Position numbers and translations under genes: made by a program. A stretch of DNA of 64,000 bases, from the NCBI RefSeq assembly GCF_036046055.1, contig NZ_CP107939.1:5642001-5706000 (forward strand), read 5' to 3'. The stretch comes from Nocardia sp. NBC_00403. Lineage in GTDB: Bacteria > Actinomycetota > Actinomycetes > Mycobacteriales > Mycobacteriaceae. Below the pieces are notes generated by a model that saw only the letters and a list, made by a program, of their open reading frames with translations, did not search any database and was not told the DNA's origin. This document shows positions 17,355-28,242 of this stretch, one piece after another (position 1 is the stretch's first letter; each line of letters opens with the position of its first letter).

Positions 17355-18026
17355 TCAGCTAACGACGCCGCCGGCATCGGTCCAAGCGACAGCGCGCAGC
17401 GGAAACGAGCCCATCCCGTGCATTGGCGCCGGCAGTGCGACCAGCCTGGCACCGGTGTCGGGGACCGCGTCCAGGTTCGTCATGTGCTCGATGATCGGGA
17501 TTCCGGCACCGAGCAGAGTGTGGTGGCACGGCCGCGTCGGCAGGGACGTGTCGTCGATGTCGAGCGAGTCGATTCCAACCAGCGCCACGTTGGCGGCGAC
17601 CAGCGCATCCGCGACCTCGCCGACCAGGAACGGATGCCCGGGACTCCGGTATGCGGACGAACCCCACCGGGCCGACCATCCCGTGTGCACGAGCACCGCC
17701 TTGCCCCATAGCCGCGCCGGGTCGCCGAGCACATCCGGTCCCACCACGCGAATCCCCGCCACGCGGATCATCACGATCGGCACCTTGAACAGCCGTTCCA
17801 GCGGCAGTTCGGCGATATCGGCGCCATCGGCGTGGAAATGGAAGGGTGCGTCGATAGAGGTCCCGGTGTTGCCGAGCATATCCACGCGCGCGATGTCGTA
17901 GGTCATGTCGATCAGCGGCGACTGCTCGCGCGAGATTTCTGTGGTGATTCGCGGTCCAGGCAGGCTCGGATAGGTGAGCATGCCGTCCGAGATCGGATGG
18001 GACAGCTCCCACATCGCCTTGCTCAT
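17355..18026 (-). CDS. Cyclase-family (kynurenine formamidase-like) hydrolase, 223 aa
   Basis: This belongs to the putative-cyclase/KynB-like metal hydrolases. The metal-binding signature HxxxHxD-type region is seen as NTGTSIDAPFHFHADG, and the N-terminal ELSHPISDGMLTYPSLPGP is typical. LVHTGWSARWGSSAYRSPGHPF and VGIDSLDIDD complete the fold. Members hydrolyse amides or lactones; the substrate here is unknown. The ATG at 18026 gives the family-typical start. No partner gene of tryptophan degradation is present in the window. Confidence 0.8.
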   Translation of the reverse strand: MSKAMWELSHPISDGMLTYPSLPGPRITTEISREQSPLIDMTYDIARVDMLGNTGTSIDAPFHFHADGADIAELPLERLFKVPIVMIRVAGIRVVGPDVLGDPARLWGKAVLVHTGWSARWGSSAYRSPGHPFLVGEVADALVAANVALVGIDSLDIDDTSLPTRPCHHTLLGAGIPIIEHMTNLDAVPDTGARLVALPAPMHGMGSFPLRAVAWTDAGGVVS

Positions 18027-18335
18027 GCAAGAGACCGTACCGGGCGATTCCGCTGTAAGCGGCGAGCTTTACTTCGGATTACGAGCGGATCGCGTGATCG
18101 GTTGATACGGGTCGATGGGAGGTCGTCACCGCGGCGAAACCGGCCGCGGCTTCGGAACGCGAATCAGACCCGACCACCACGAGACGATCGTCGACATCAC
18201 CATGATCGCCGTTTGGTCCGGACGTGCCCGGGTATGCCGCGCTTTGACCTGAGACGCTCGGACAGGGCGGCTCTCGACGAGGTTTGCTCGCTCGCCCGAC
18301 TCGGGCCCGGGCGACGCGCCGGAAAAGGAGTTCAG
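18027..18335. other. Intergenic stretch between divergent genes
   Basis: About 310 bases with the promoters of the cyclase (minus) and SRPBCC (plus) genes. An open frame reads through it on the plus strand into the SRPBCC gene but lacks coding character before 18336. No clear operator was seen. Confidence 0.45.
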
Positions 18336-18797
18336 ATGAGCACCGTGGCTGCCAGTGTCGATGTCGAGGTACCGGTCCGCACCGCCTATGACCAATGGAC
18401 GCAATTCGAGACATTTCCACAGTTCATGCTGGGTGTGGAGGCGGTAGACCAGCTCGACGACAAGCACACCCACTGGCGTATCCACGTCGGACCCTCGATC
18501 CGGGAGTTCGACGCGACCATCACCGAGCAGCATCCCGACGAACGTGTTGCATGGAAGTCCGACAATGGTCCCAACCACGCGGGCGTGATCACTTTCCATC
18601 GCCTGGACGACACCCACACCAGGATTACCGCGCAAATGGAGGTCGATCCGGAGGGATTCGTGGAGAGCGCCGCCGACAAGCTCGGCGTGCTGAAGCACCG
18701 GGTCAACGGCGATATGCGGCGCTTCAAGCACTTCATCGAAGGCCGGCCCCACGAAACGGGTGCATGGCGTGGTGATATTCCACGCCCTGACGCATGA
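18336..18797 (+). CDS. SRPBCC / polyketide cyclase-dehydrase family protein, 153 aa
   Basis: A START-like fold protein of the coenzyme Q-binding/polyketide cyclase subgroup: VEVPVRTAYDQWTQFETFPQF, then GVEAVDQLDDKHTHWRI, DERVAWKSDNG and a C-terminal MRRFKHFIEGR helix. The ATG at 18336 has AAAAGGAG seven bases upstream, so the longer open frame from 17832 is not the gene. Such small proteins bind hydrophobic ligands; the ligand here is unknown. It is monocistronic. Confidence 0.8.
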   Translation: MSTVAASVDVEVPVRTAYDQWTQFETFPQFMLGVEAVDQLDDKHTHWRIHVGPSIREFDATITEQHPDERVAWKSDNGPNHAGVITFHRLDDTHTRITAQMEVDPEGFVESAADKLGVLKHRVNGDMRRFKHFIEGRPHETGAWRGDIPRPDA

Positions 18798-18924
18798 TCG
18801 AACCTTGGCCCGAAATCATCTCATGAATTACCGAGCAGCAGTCGAAAAATTCTATCGTGCAACGCAATTCGGCGATGCCGACGCCCCGGGCCCCGGACAG
18901 CCGGGGAACCCTCAGGATCAAATG

Positions 18925-19320
18925 TCAGGGGCTTCTCGACGGCTGTTCAGGATCAGCCTCCTGCTGCGTCTCACCCGACTTCGAGTCCGGATCGACCTTA
19001 TCCGCGCGCTCCCACTCCTTGTCCAGCTCGGATCGCGAATCCGCCGCCTCGTTGCGATGCACATGCGCCTGCTGCGCAAGCTGCTCAGCCTGTGCCGCCT
19101 TGACCTCGCTTTCCGCCTTTGCCGCCCGGCTTCGGGCAGCGGTCTCCTGCGCCCGCGCCTCCCGCTGACCGACCTCGAATTCCTGTTCCGCCGCGCGGTC
19201 ACGGATACCCTGGGCTTCGACCCGCTGGTGTTCGCGCCGTTTGCCTATCAACACCCAGGCCACAAGCAAAATGACCACAACCGCGACGACGATGATCACA
19301 ATCACAATGGTGGTGCTCAT
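18925..19320 (-). CDS. Single-pass membrane protein with coiled coil, 131 aa
   Basis: The N-terminus MSTTIVIVIIVVAVVVILLV is a strong membrane anchor, followed by basic KRREHQR and about 80 residues of charged Ala/Glu/Arg heptad-like sequence (AEQEFEVGQREARAQETAARS), a likely cytoplasmic coiled coil. The C-terminus is acidic and Pro/Ser-rich. Proteins of this layout are widespread in actinomycetes without assigned function. Convergent with the SRPBCC gene. Confidence 0.65.
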   Translation of the reverse strand: MSTTIVIVIIVVAVVVILLVAWVLIGKRREHQRVEAQGIRDRAAEQEFEVGQREARAQETAARSRAAKAESEVKAAQAEQLAQQAHVHRNEAADSRSELDKEWERADKVDPDSKSGETQQEADPEQPSRSP

Positions 19321-21521
<2,201 letters not shown>

Positions 21522-21641
21522 ACCGACCGTGGATCACCCGCATCGCCAAGCTGTCCAACGATTGCTTCAAGCCCTAACCTAGGCTCCGTTGACGTGCGGA
21601 ACCCAGCGATCCGACGAGCCGCCGGTTCGCGTCGCTGGGCG

Positions 21642-24110
21642 TCAAAGCGCCGCGCGGCGGGCACCGCGGCGTCGTGGACGCAGCTGGTACAGGCGATACC
21701 AGGCCAGCGCGAGGAAGACAGCCGCTAGCCCGGCGACGACTCCCATGTCGACCAGCCACGTGCCGAGGGTGTGTTTCCACATCGGGTCGGGTCCGCCCGT
21801 GTGCGGTGTGAGGGTGTCGAGATCGAGGGTGGCGGCTCCCGCGCCGAACCCCCAACGGGACGGCGATATGTAGGCCAGTTGCTCTAGGCCGAGCGTGCCG
21901 GGGAGCCGCACCAGCCCGCCCGTGAGCACCAGTTGCGCCATCGACAGCACAATCAGCAGCGGCAATGTCTTCTCCGAGGTGTCCACCGACACCGACACCA
22001 GCAAGCCCAATGCCAGCGATGCGATGCCGAGCAGCGCCATCGCCAGGATCAGCTCCAGCTCGACTGACGTGAAAAGCCCCTTGGGCGGCATATCCACACC
22101 GATGGTGCCGACCAGAACCAACACCACCGCCTGAAGGGTGGTGATCACGCTCAGGACCAGCATTTTCGACATCAGATAGACCCCCGCTGACAGGCCTGCC
22201 GCGCGTTCTCTGCGGTAGATCGTCTGTTCCTTGACGATCTCGCGAATCGAGTTGCCGGTGCCGACGAAGCATGCCGCGAACGCCAAAACCATGAGCTTGG
22301 TCGGGGCATCGGTGTTGGATCCCGGCGGCCCGGCGAACCCCTCGCCCGACGGCACTGCAGCGATCAAGCCACCGAGAAGCAGGGGCATCACGCCGAGGAG
22401 CGCCAGATAACTTCGGTCCGAGGCAATCACCGCCAGATACCGCCGGCACAAGGTACTGAGCTGGGCAAGCTTGGACTGCTGCGCGGGCGGCGGCGCCGGT
22501 GGGCGCACTTCCACTGGGCCGACATCGTCGGTCAGTCCGACCGCCACGTAGTTCTCGAAGCGTGACGACGCCTGGAACTCACCGGCCCAGTCGCGCTCGT
22601 CCTCGCGATCGAATGCCTGGAACACCTCAGCCCAGGTGCGCTGTGCGAACTGCTGCAGCCCCTCCTCGGGCGGCCCGTAATAGGCAAGCCGACCGCCGGG
22701 CACCAGGACCAGCAGGCGGTCGCAGGAATCAAGATTCGCCACGCTGTGCGTAACGACGATGACGGTCCGCCCGTCGTGCGCCAGTTCTGACAGCATCTCC
22801 ATGACAGTCTTGTCCAGGCCCGGGTCGAGGCCGGAGGTCGGTTCGTCGAGAAACAACAGAGACGGTTTGGTCAGCAACTCCACTGCGACGCTCACCCGTT
22901 TGCGCTGCCCGCCCGAGAGCTTATCGATGCGGGTATCGGCGTGCCGCGTCAAGCCGAGCTCGTCGAGGACCTCGTCGACCCGCTGCTCGCGCTCCTCGCT
23001 GCGCGTGTCACCGGGGAAGCGCAGCTCGGCCGCGTAGAGCAACGCACGCCGCGTCGCAAGCTGGTTGTGCAGGATGTCCTCCTGCGGGACCAGCCCGATC
23101 CGGTGCCTGAGCTCGTCGTAATTGGTGTACAGGTCGCGTCCGTCGTAGCGGACCGTCCCCTCCGTCGCCGGCCGCAACCCGGTGACCGCGCCGAGCAACG
23201 TCGACTTGCCCGCTCCGCTGGGCCCGATGACCCCGACGAGCGAGCGCTGCGAGATGGGGAAGCCCACCCCGTCGAGGAGCACCTTGCCCTCAGGTGTCCG
23301 CACGGTGAGGTTCTGCACCGAGACCGACACGTCACCGGTGTCGACGAACTCCCGCAGCTCGTCGCCGACCAGCCGGAACGTGGTGTGCCCCATGCCGATC
23401 AAGTCGGATTCCGATAGGTCCGCGGCGTCCACCCGGGAGCCGTTGATGTAGATGCCGTTGTGGCTGTCGAGGTCGACGATCCGGTACCTGCCGTCGCCGA
23501 CTATGTGCAGCTCGGCGTGATGGCGGGAGACCATGAGATCGGGCACAACAACGTCGTTGTCGGCCGCGCGTCCGATCCGAAGCGTGGGCGATGTTATCCG
23601 GACGACCGCGCTGGGGTGTGCCGCCGGAGCTGACGACCGCGAAACTCGCCGGGGCCGGCCCGGGTCGAACTGGACCGTTGCTTCATCGTCGAGCTTGTAG
23701 CCGGGATCGGGGACGACCATCGTGTCTCCCCCGAAATCCGTGTCTCCCCCGACATCGCCACCGGTCTCGTGGCCGGGTAGTACTTCCACCGAGCAGACCA
23801 ACTGCTCGCCGTCCACGGCGTGCCCGAGCTGGAACGTCTCGTCCCGGTCGATCACCATCCGTTCGACGCGACGGCCCTCGAAAAAGGTGCCGTTGAGGCT
23901 ACCGGCGTCCTCGATTTCCCAACCGTCCGCACCACGCTCCAAAACGGCGTGCAACGAAGATGCGCGCGGATCGGTCACAACAATGTCGGCTGTCGGATCG
24001 CGACCGACGTTGTATGCGCCCCCGGCGCGTAGCCGATAGACGCGTTCCCTGGTCTGCACCACAAGAACTGGCGCCTCGGGGAATTCGGTGGAGGACGATT
24101 CATCCGCCAT
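21642..24110 (-). CDS. FHA-domain ABC transporter (Rv1747-like), ATPase and permease in one chain, 822 aa
   Basis: Domain order: FHA1 at about residues 12-95 (NVGRDPTADIVV, SLHAVLER, GSLNGTFFEG), an acidic linker, FHA2 at about 170-245 (RIGRAADNDVVVPD, VSRHHAELH, SHNGIYING), ABC ATPase at about 265-480 (Walker A GPSGAGKST, signature LSGGQRKRVSVAVEL, Walker B LLFLDEPTSGLD), and an ABC-2 type membrane domain with about six segments to the C-terminus. This is the architecture of mycobacterial Rv1747, an exporter regulated by Ser/Thr kinase phosphorylation through its FHA domains. The ATG at 24110 (MADESSST) is chosen; a further upstream ATG adds nine residues. The kinase partner is not adjacent. 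Confidence 0.9.
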   Translation of the reverse strand: MADESSSTEFPEAPVLVVQTRERVYRLRAGGAYNVGRDPTADIVVTDPRASSLHAVLERGADGWEIEDAGSLNGTFFEGRRVERMVIDRDETFQLGHAVDGEQLVCSVEVLPGHETGGDVGGDTDFGGDTMVVPDPGYKLDDEATVQFDPGRPRRVSRSSAPAAHPSAVVRITSPTLRIGRAADNDVVVPDLMVSRHHAELHIVGDGRYRIVDLDSHNGIYINGSRVDAADLSESDLIGMGHTTFRLVGDELREFVDTGDVSVSVQNLTVRTPEGKVLLDGVGFPISQRSLVGVIGPSGAGKSTLLGAVTGLRPATEGTVRYDGRDLYTNYDELRHRIGLVPQEDILHNQLATRRALLYAAELRFPGDTRSEEREQRVDEVLDELGLTRHADTRIDKLSGGQRKRVSVAVELLTKPSLLFLDEPTSGLDPGLDKTVMEMLSELAHDGRTVIVVTHSVANLDSCDRLLVLVPGGRLAYYGPPEEGLQQFAQRTWAEVFQAFDREDERDWAGEFQASSRFENYVAVGLTDDVGPVEVRPPAPPPAQQSKLAQLSTLCRRYLAVIASDRSYLALLGVMPLLLGGLIAAVPSGEGFAGPPGSNTDAPTKLMVLAFAACFVGTGNSIREIVKEQTIYRRERAAGLSAGVYLMSKMLVLSVITTLQAVVLVLVGTIGVDMPPKGLFTSVELELILAMALLGIASLALGLLVSVSVDTSEKTLPLLIVLSMAQLVLTGGLVRLPGTLGLEQLAYISPSRWGFGAGAATLDLDTLTPHTGGPDPMWKHTLGTWLVDMGVVAGLAAVFLALAWYRLYQLRPRRRGARRAAL

Positions 24111-24532
24111 ATCGCGAGTATACGACTGTCGCCGCAAATGATCGGCAAACCCGCGATCCTGGCTCGGTGTCCACCCGCCTCGAGCCTCGTAGAGGTGAGG
24201 GTGGTCAGCTGGGCGAGCCGGTCAAGCAATGGGAAGCCGTAGCAGGGTTGCCAGGCGCCGGGGTGCTGGGGCCGATGCTGCGCGAGTTGGCGGCCCAACA
24301 ACGCGCAGCAGCCCGAGGCCGACGTGATCCGGGGCGCGGCAACTGTATTGGCGTCCGCGCCGGCGGTCACCCGGCCAAGGGATGCGTGGAGAAGTTCGAC
24401 CGAACTTGTTGGTCAGCCCGTGGCCGGTGGCTCGACACGGCGGTGTGGGGGCTTGGGGCAGCCGCACCGTGCGCTTGTGTGCCGGTGCGGCTGCCCTGAT
24501 TCAGCAATGCGCGGGTTGTTCGGGGTGTGTTA
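24111..24532. other. 420-base stretch between two minus-strand genes
   Basis: It carries the promoter of the FHA-ABC gene at its left end. A plus-strand open frame over 24180-24499 is Arg/Gly/Ala-rich and matches no family that I know. Nothing else is supported. Confidence 0.4.
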
Positions 24533-25774
24533 TCAGGTGTGGGAGGTGATTTCGTTCACCAGCCATGCGCCCAGTTCCTCGGTCATGGTGGTGTGCCCCT
24601 CGTTGTTGCTCGCGCAGGCGAAGGCGTCGAGTTCGCTGTCGCCGGAGATGATCGGGCTGTACAGGGTGTCACGGTCGCTGATGTCACCGGCGGCTACAGC
24701 ACTGACGGTGGGGATGAAGCAGGAGCTGTTGACCTGGAGATCGGTCTCGGATCCGAGCAGTCCCATGAGCATCGCGGCCATGCCGAAACTGCCCGGATTG
24801 CCCGGCAGCATCGGGTTCTCGGGGAACAGGCCGCCAGCTGCGCCGTCGATGTCCGGCAGCCCGTCGACGTGGACCTCGAGGGGGGATTCATCGGCTTTGT
24901 GCAGGGTTGCCACGACCTGGTCGCCGAGTGCTTGGGTGCGCAGGGTGGCCTCCATCAGCTCACCCCGACCGCTCGTCGCGGTCCGCGCGGGGTCGATACC
25001 GTTTCCCGCGCCGGTGGCGACGCCGTTGGCGACGCCGATCTTGCGCATGCCCTTGGGCCATCCGCCGAGCGCCTCGAGTTGTTTGAGGAAGGTGATGCGT
25101 TCCGCAGCCTGGTCGACCTCGTCGCCGATCTTGCCGATGTGCCAGCGCGCCATCTGCCGGGCCGCCGAGCTGTTGATCAGGTCGGAGAACTGGCCGAAGA
25201 TCGGGTGGTTCGCGCCCCAATTGTCCTTGAGGAAATGGGCGAATGCTTGCATCGAGATCGGCAGCCACGCACCGCGATGCGGCGTGTCGTAGGACAGATA
25301 GATGGCGGTTTCGGGGTCGGGCAGATTTCGATCGCGCTGCATCTTGGCCAGCGCGTAGCGGGTGACCATGCCGCCCATACTGAAACCACCCACGGCCAGC
25401 CGCGCATTACCCACGCGCTCGGATATGGCCTTGCGGATGCATTCGATGGCGGTATCTGCGTTGTCCATGATCGAGGCCGTCCGATCGTCATAACCCAGCA
25501 CGATCACATCCCGGCCCGCAGCGTGTAGTTCGGAGACGAAACGGTATCTGCCGTTTTCCTCCAGCCCGGCCCACAGCTCACCGAGATCACTCGCTCCCAA
25601 GGAGAACCCATCGGCGAGGATAACCGGCCGGACGAGCTGGCGCCGGTTCAGCGGGCTGTAGTAGACCCATGCCGTACCGCCGGTCAGCGGCCATTCGTCG
25701 TGCGGCTCGGGCGGCGCAGGAAACGCCGATCGTGCCACGGGACTGAGCGAACCCCAAACGTTTACAACAGTCAT
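24533..25774 (-). CDS. Alpha/beta hydrolase, esterase/lipase-like, 413 aa
   Basis: The fold starts at VRPVILADGFSLG and the nucleophile elbow is GGFSMGGMVTRYAL, a GxSxG motif in a lipase-like context. YLSYDTPHRGAWLPISMQAF follows, as in PGAP1/lipase-class hydrolases, and a C-terminal ASNNEGHTTMTEELG may supply the catalytic His. No signal peptide is seen, so it is probably cytoplasmic. The substrate is unknown. The ATG at 25774 lies after a weak GGAGCAGG ribosome site. Confidence 0.75.
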   Translation of the reverse strand: MTVVNVWGSLSPVARSAFPAPPEPHDEWPLTGGTAWVYYSPLNRRQLVRPVILADGFSLGASDLGELWAGLEENGRYRFVSELHAAGRDVIVLGYDDRTASIMDNADTAIECIRKAISERVGNARLAVGGFSMGGMVTRYALAKMQRDRNLPDPETAIYLSYDTPHRGAWLPISMQAFAHFLKDNWGANHPIFGQFSDLINSSAARQMARWHIGKIGDEVDQAAERITFLKQLEALGGWPKGMRKIGVANGVATGAGNGIDPARTATSGRGELMEATLRTQALGDQVVATLHKADESPLEVHVDGLPDIDGAAGGLFPENPMLPGNPGSFGMAAMLMGLLGSETDLQVNSSCFIPTVSAVAAGDISDRDTLYSPIISGDSELDAFACASNNEGHTTMTEELGAWLVNEITSHT

Positions 25775-25966
25775 TTACCTGCTCCTCGAGTGGTCGACTG
25801 ATACGTGGATTCACAACAAGCCCTGGCGCCGCCACCGAGGCGATCACCGGGCCGATTTCATAGCTTATTGCTATTTCGGCGTAGGATGTTGGCGATTCCG
25901 GTCTCGTTGTCGCATCGCCATAAGACCTGCAGTTTCGGCCAGCGGTTCAGATGAATATTCGCTGTG

Positions 25967-26179
25967 AGGATATTGCGGCTCCCGATCGAACCCACACGAC
26001 TACCACGCCTGGACGAAGTTCAGGCCGACATCACCAAACGCATCGACACCGTCCGCACCCAACAATGGCGGGTAGACATCGACCAGCTGCCGACCACACT
26101 GATCCACATCGAGGCCAAACCAGACGAAACTCCTCACCCACCCGGCCCAGCCTTGGTCATCCCTATACCGGACTCCTGA
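25967..26179 (+). pseudogene. Possible remnant of an integrase/transposase C-terminus
   Basis: The 71-residue open frame reads IEPTRLPRLDEVQADITKRI followed by DTVRTQQWRVDIDQL, which resembles the C-terminal helical tail of phage-type or transposon integrases in actinomycetes. There is no upstream catalytic domain. The rest of the 467-base interval 25775-26242 holds nothing else that I recognise. Low confidence; it could be a short unrelated gene. Confidence 0.3.
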
Positions 26180-26242
26180 GAACTGAACGCACCCAACACA
26201 TCTGGCTGGTTTCGACATCGGTTGGCGAGGGCCGACCGATGG

Positions 26243-26794
26243 TCAATTCGATTCGCCGTCGTCAGAACCATCCGTTTCCACCGACAGTGTCAGTGCTACC
26301 TCCGATATTTTCGGGATCATTTCCGAGACTGCCGCCAGTTGCTCCCGGATCTCGGCCAATTCTGCTGTCACGCACTCTCTTAGCCGTGACAGTTCCTCAA
26401 TCGTCAGATCAACGTTGCGCCACTGAACGGCATCGCGCCACCACGGATTATCGGTCGACCACGCCCATACAACATCGCGCACCAGGCTGCGGTCGGAGGT
26501 ATGTACGCGAAAATGTTCACCCTCTGAACCCTCGCGATATTCCAGTTCGTAGACACCGTCGGAGTCCAGGCAGGTTTGGACGTAATTCTGCTCTTCGCGT
26601 TCTATGACGAGAAACGGATTGTTCGGATCGGGAGGATCGGCGAGCAGGTCCTCGACCAGTTCCTTGGTCAGATACGGCAAGGTTGTTCCGTCACCAACCG
26701 TCACGAGTACGTCGGCACGCCCGCGTGGGTCGTAAAGTCGTCGAGCCTGAGGGTCCACAACTGCCAGGCTACGGTCTGTCAGATCGACTGCCAC
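26243..26794 (-). CDS. Hypothetical protein, 183 aa
   Basis: The N-terminal about 60 residues (AVDLTDRSLAVVDPQARRLY) suggest an SH3- or immunity-like beta-rich domain. The middle part (VQTCLDSDGVYELEYREG, then WAWSTDNPWWRDAVQWRNVD) is of a type seen repeatedly in actinomycete genomes without assigned function. The last about 45 residues form a helix with heptad character. The GTG at 26794 is used; the start overlaps the end of a degraded frame (see 26779-26907), so the N-terminus may be borrowed sequence. It stands alone between decayed fragments. Confidence 0.55.
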   Translation of the reverse strand: MAVDLTDRSLAVVDPQARRLYDPRGRADVLVTVGDGTTLPYLTKELVEDLLADPPDPNNPFLVIEREEQNYVQTCLDSDGVYELEYREGSEGEHFRVHTSDRSLVRDVVWAWSTDNPWWRDAVQWRNVDLTIEELSRLRECVTAELAEIREQLAAVSEMIPKISEVALTLSVETDGSDDGESN

Positions 26795-26907
26795 TCAATC
26801 AGCCGCGCCGCCACCCCGATCACCTCCGGATCGGCGTCCAACGCGATCAACTGATCCTGCTCGAGCCACGACTCGCGACGGATCTGGTTCGGCACCGCTA
26901 TCCCCGA
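26779..26907 (-). pseudogene. Fragment resembling a TnsA-like transposition endonuclease
   Basis: In the frame ending at TGA 26779-26781 the sequence reads NQIRRESWLEQDQLIALDAD then PEVIGVAARLIEWQS. This resembles the ESxLERDxxxLLDFDPxVxGIAAQP region of stand-alone TnsA-like endonucleases common in actinomycetes. It stops before the catalytic Lys region, so it is a remnant. Recognition is by eye. Confidence 0.4.
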
Positions 26908-27107
26908 GTGCGGTAGCAGCCGACGCCGAGTTCGAATAGAGCTGGCAGCACGCTCATCGGCACTGTCGCGGGTTCCAACCGGCAGAGTCGAATTGTGTTC
27001 TCGGACAACAGGTCTGCGGCTGGCACAGGCGGATCCGAACGCCCGATGTGCGACATGAGCGGTGGCCTGAATGTGGCTGCGCGTACGACCGTTGCCATCA
27101 TGAGGCC

Positions 27108-27983
27108 ATGTCGATTGATCGCGCGATCCTGTTTCGCCTTGCCACCAATACCCGCTTGGAGCGGATCGTCAAGACCGTGCCGTGGGGGCAGGACATGGCG
27201 TGGCGAGCAGCGTCGCCCTACGTCGCGGGCACCGTGGCCGACGACGCGATCCGGGCAGCCCAGGAACTCTCCGCACGCAACGTAGCCAGCAGTATCGACC
27301 AGTTCGGCGAACTGGTCGACGACCCAACCGTCGCACAACGTGTTACCGATGACTACCTACGATTGGCCGGTCAACTCACCGATTCGGATGACACCTGGCT
27401 GGCGATCGACCTGTCCCACCTCGGCCTCGATATCGACCCGCGCGGCTGTGCCGACCGCATCACAGCGATCGCGCGGGCACTACCGGAGGGTCGCCGCATC
27501 CAGGTCGGAGCCGAGGACCACGCGCGCTCGGACGCCGTGCTGACATGCGTGCTCAACGTCGCCGGCAGAGGGCTGGCCGACCGGCTCGGTGCCACCGTAC
27601 AGGCCAACCTCCGTCGCACCCCCGACGATGTGGAACGCCTCCTGAATGCCGGTATCCACATCCGGCTGGTCAAAGGCGCCTACGTCGAGCAATCCGATCG
27701 TGCCCTCCCCTACGGCGAGCCCACCGACATCGCCTATCTGCGCTTGGCGCACCGGCTCGCTACGACGAAAGCGCCATTCGCCCTTGCCACCCACGATGGA
27801 GTCCTCCGCGAAGCAGTCCTCGCCTCGCTCGGCCCCGTACCCGTCGAACAGCTACTCGGCGTGCGACCAGAGGTGATAGACGACCTCACTGCCCGCGGAA
27901 TCCCCGTTCGCGTGTACATACCCTTTGGCCACAACTGGTTCCGCTACTGGATGCGCCGCCTCGCCGAATCACGCGGCGCTTGA
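27108..27983 (+). CDS. Proline dehydrogenase (monofunctional, PutB-type), 291 aa
   Basis: An FAD-dependent TIM-barrel enzyme oxidising proline to pyrroline-5-carboxylate. The family landmarks are LAIDLSHLGLDID, VGAEDHARSDAVLTC, VQANLRRTPDDVERL, HIRLVKGAYVE and the substrate-binding C-terminal helix YWMRRLAE (YxxRRxxE). The ATG at 27108 (MSIDRAILF) is preceded by GAGG; the longer frame from 27048 is unsupported. The usual partner P5C dehydrogenase is not adjacent. Length matches monofunctional enzymes of actinomycetes. Confidence 0.88.
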   Translation: MSIDRAILFRLATNTRLERIVKTVPWGQDMAWRAASPYVAGTVADDAIRAAQELSARNVASSIDQFGELVDDPTVAQRVTDDYLRLAGQLTDSDDTWLAIDLSHLGLDIDPRGCADRITAIARALPEGRRIQVGAEDHARSDAVLTCVLNVAGRGLADRLGATVQANLRRTPDDVERLLNAGIHIRLVKGAYVEQSDRALPYGEPTDIAYLRLAHRLATTKAPFALATHDGVLREAVLASLGPVPVEQLLGVRPEVIDDLTARGIPVRVYIPFGHNWFRYWMRRLAESRGA

Positions 27984-27984
27984 A

Positions 27985-28190
27985 CACCTTCCGACCAACA
28001 TTCCGGGGTAAGGAAGACCCGGCGGGCGACGTTGCGTTCGCCGGTCGAGAAGCCAGGACGCAACGCTTCATACGGCTCGTTGTGAGCCAACACGTCATAC
28101 CTCGCACTCAACACCACCCTGGCAACGGATGAAGATGATCCAAAATCACCTGAAGCTCGTCCGGCAGAGCGGTACCCGCATGCGCCGTCG
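27985..28190 (-). pseudogene. Frameshifted remnant of an XRE/MmyB-type regulator
   Basis: One minus-strand frame reads LPDELQVILDHLHPLPGW (about 28165-28110) and the next frame continues with LSARYDVLAHNEPYEALRPG and ERNVARRVFLTPECWSEG. Together they match the ligand-binding half of MmyB-type regulators (pattern RYDVLAxN...ERNxxRxxF). The two halves are out of frame near 28115 and no HTH domain is found upstream, so this is a dead fragment. It occupies most of the 260-base gap between its neighbours. Confidence 0.5.
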
Positions 28191-28242
28191 GCACCGTCAG
28201 TCGGTGGGTCGGCCCCGGGCAGAGGCGCGCACCCATCCTCTG

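Noticed and set aside
24180..24499. Plus-strand frame between the FHA-ABC gene and the esterase
   Set aside because: Gly/Arg/Ala-rich composition without motif or ribosome site.
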